This document shows positions 63,035 to 64,000 of a stretch of DNA of 64,000 nucleotides, piece after piece. The position numbers and the translations under genes were made by a program. Origin of the DNA: Montanilutibacter psychrotolerans. GTDB lineage: Bacteria; Pseudomonadota; Gammaproteobacteria; Xanthomonadales; Xanthomonadaceae. Each line of letters begins with the position of its first letter. The stretch's first letter is position 1. The stretch is taken from the NCBI RefSeq assembly GCF_003719825.1, contig NZ_RIBS01000004.1, forward strand, positions 186,001-250,000, in the 5' to 3' direction. Under the pieces are notes generated by a model. It was given only the letters and a program-made list of their open reading frames with translations. It had not been told where the DNA came from and did not search any database.

Positions 63035-64000
63035 ATGAGCGTCTTTGCCGATCCGTCGTTCGCACTGCGGCGCACGCGCCTGGTCGCAGCCGTCGTCATT
63101 GCCGTCGTGGTTTCCGGCTGCAACCGGACGCCATCGGTCGACGACGCGCCCGCACCGCCCACCCTCCAACCCGCGGTCGCGGCGCCGCCGATCCGCATCG
63201 AGCCTTGGCGGTTGCCGGTGGGCCAGGGCGCCGCGCAGCCGGACCTGGTGGCCACCTCGGACGGGCGCCTGCTGCTGTCGTGGATCGAGTCGCGCGGCGA
63301 CGACGACGCGGCCGTGCACACGCTCCAATTCGCCAGCCTGGACGCGACCGCCGCCACGGCGACGTGGAGCGCGCCGCGCACGATCGCGCAGGGCCGCGAC
63401 TGGTTCGTGAACTGGGCCGACACGCCGCATATCGCGGTCACCGCCGACGGCGCACTGTGGGCGCATTGGCTGCAGAAGTCGGCCGCGGCCACCTATGCCT
63501 ACGACATCGCGCTGGTGCGCTCGAGCGACGGTGGCGCGCGCTGGTCGGCCCCGGTGCTGGTCAACGACGACGGCACCGCGAGCGAGCACGGCTTCGTCTC
63601 GCTATGGCCGGCTGGGCGCGACCGCCTCGGTGTCGCCTGGCTCGACGGCCGGGCGATGGCCCAGGGCGATGCGGTCGATCATGACGCGCACGCCGGGCAC
63701 GCCGCGCCAGCGGGCGCCACCGACGTGCCCGGTGCCCCCACGATGTCCTTGCGCAGCACGACGTTTGCCGTCGACCTCGCTCGGCATGGCGACACCGCAC
63801 TCGACCTGTCGACGTGCGATTGTTGCCAGACCGACGTCGCCGCAACTGCGAACGGCGCGGTGCTGGCGTACCGCGATCGCAGCGACGACGAGATCCGCGA
63901 CATCCGCCTGATCCGGCAGGTCGATGGCCAGTGGCAGCCATCGCAGCCGGTGCACGCCGACGGCTGGAAGATGCCGGCGTGTCCGGTCAACGGCCCGGCG
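63035..64000 (+). CDS. lipoprotein with sialidase-like (BNR) fold, partial at window end
   Basis: Open to the window edge (322 codons). The signal (RLVAAVVIAVVVSGC, lipobox VSGC) precedes a beta-propeller-like domain with an Asp-box SSDGGARWSAP and repeats such as PHIAVTADGALWAHWL. A CDCCQT cluster and a late CPVNGP suggest a disulfide or metal site. Relatives are exo-sialidase-like proteins, but catalytic Arg residues are not confirmed in the visible part. Confidence 0.8.
   Translation, partial: MSVFADPSFALRRTRLVAAVVIAVVVSGCNRTPSVDDAPAPPTLQPAVAAPPIRIEPWRLPVGQGAAQPDLVATSDGRLLLSWIESRGDDDAAVHTLQFASLDATAATATWSAPRTIAQGRDWFVNWADTPHIAVTADGALWAHWLQKSAAATYAYDIALVRSSDGGARWSAPVLVNDDGTASEHGFVSLWPAGRDRLGVAWLDGRAMAQGDAVDHDAHAGHAAPAGATDVPGAPTMSLRSTTFAVDLARHGDTALDLSTCDCCQTDVAATANGAVLAYRDRSDDEIRDIRLIRQVDGQWQPSQPVHADGWKMPACPVNGPA

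Overview
The window is about 64 kb of GC-rich chromosome, densely coding on both strands. Gene content and protein style suggest a Lysobacter-like member of the Xanthomonadaceae: divergent phhA/Lrp, monomeric isocitrate dehydrogenase, long-form QueF, a bioB-bioF-bioH-bioC run, and integron attC sites of the roughly 60-base type known from Xanthomonas and from aadA cassettes. The taxonomic call is inference from protein resemblance; no 16S or other marker lies here.

From 1 to 20.8 kb the genes are housekeeping and accessory: the end of a TonB-type protein, a NarL-type two-component pair, a DUF2306-like membrane protein, a secreted alpha/beta hydrolase, phhA with a divergent Lrp regulator, an AIM24/GYF protein, an M28 peptidase, a DUF2238 protein, a Coa1-like/isochorismatase pair, the helicase hrpB, a sulfotransferase, a PiuC-type dioxygenase, a response-regulator/kinase fusion, an aldo-keto reductase and an EamA transporter. 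From 20.8 to 24.4 kb lies an alkylation-repair cluster (2OG oxygenase, AlkB, Ada) followed by a pseudouridine synthase. The Ada protein has lost three of its four zinc-binding cysteines.

From 24.4 to 41 kb are a PPC-domain protein, an exported methyltransferase-like protein, a LysR regulator divergent from a small protein, isocitrate dehydrogenase, a YkgJ protein, UPF0149 and YchJ SEC-C proteins, a lipoprotein, a LysM protein, queF, a redoxin coupled to a cysteine-rich exported peptide, an M20 amidohydrolase, zapE, a hydrolase, an extracellular nuclease and a cytochrome c. From 43 to 50.9 kb are tRNA-Arg(CCG), ubiA, a periplasmic RidA protein, comF and the biotin genes bioB-bioF-bioH-bioC, with a BirA-like operator ahead of bioB, then a DMT transporter.

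The most unusual part is a lower-GC integron cassette array at about 51.09-56.71 kb. It holds twelve small genes, all on the minus strand, separated by attC sites, and no integrase gene is visible in the window. This fits a CALIN (cluster of attC sites lacking an integrase). Products are an ankyrin protein, a TonB-like exported protein, a HIT protein, an NTF2-like protein and several small membrane or unknown proteins. Two reading frames run into their attC and gain an attC-encoded tail. One cassette appears frameshifted, and one has only half an attC. A second, oppositely oriented mini-cassette at about 41.5-42.9 kb encodes a membrane protein and an Imm-5-like putative immunity protein, so the tRNA-ubiA-biotin segment is bracketed by cassette DNA facing inwards. 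The window ends with a serine/threonine dehydratase operon, a transporter, a Gly/Tyr-rich lipoprotein, mnmG and a partial sialidase-fold lipoprotein.
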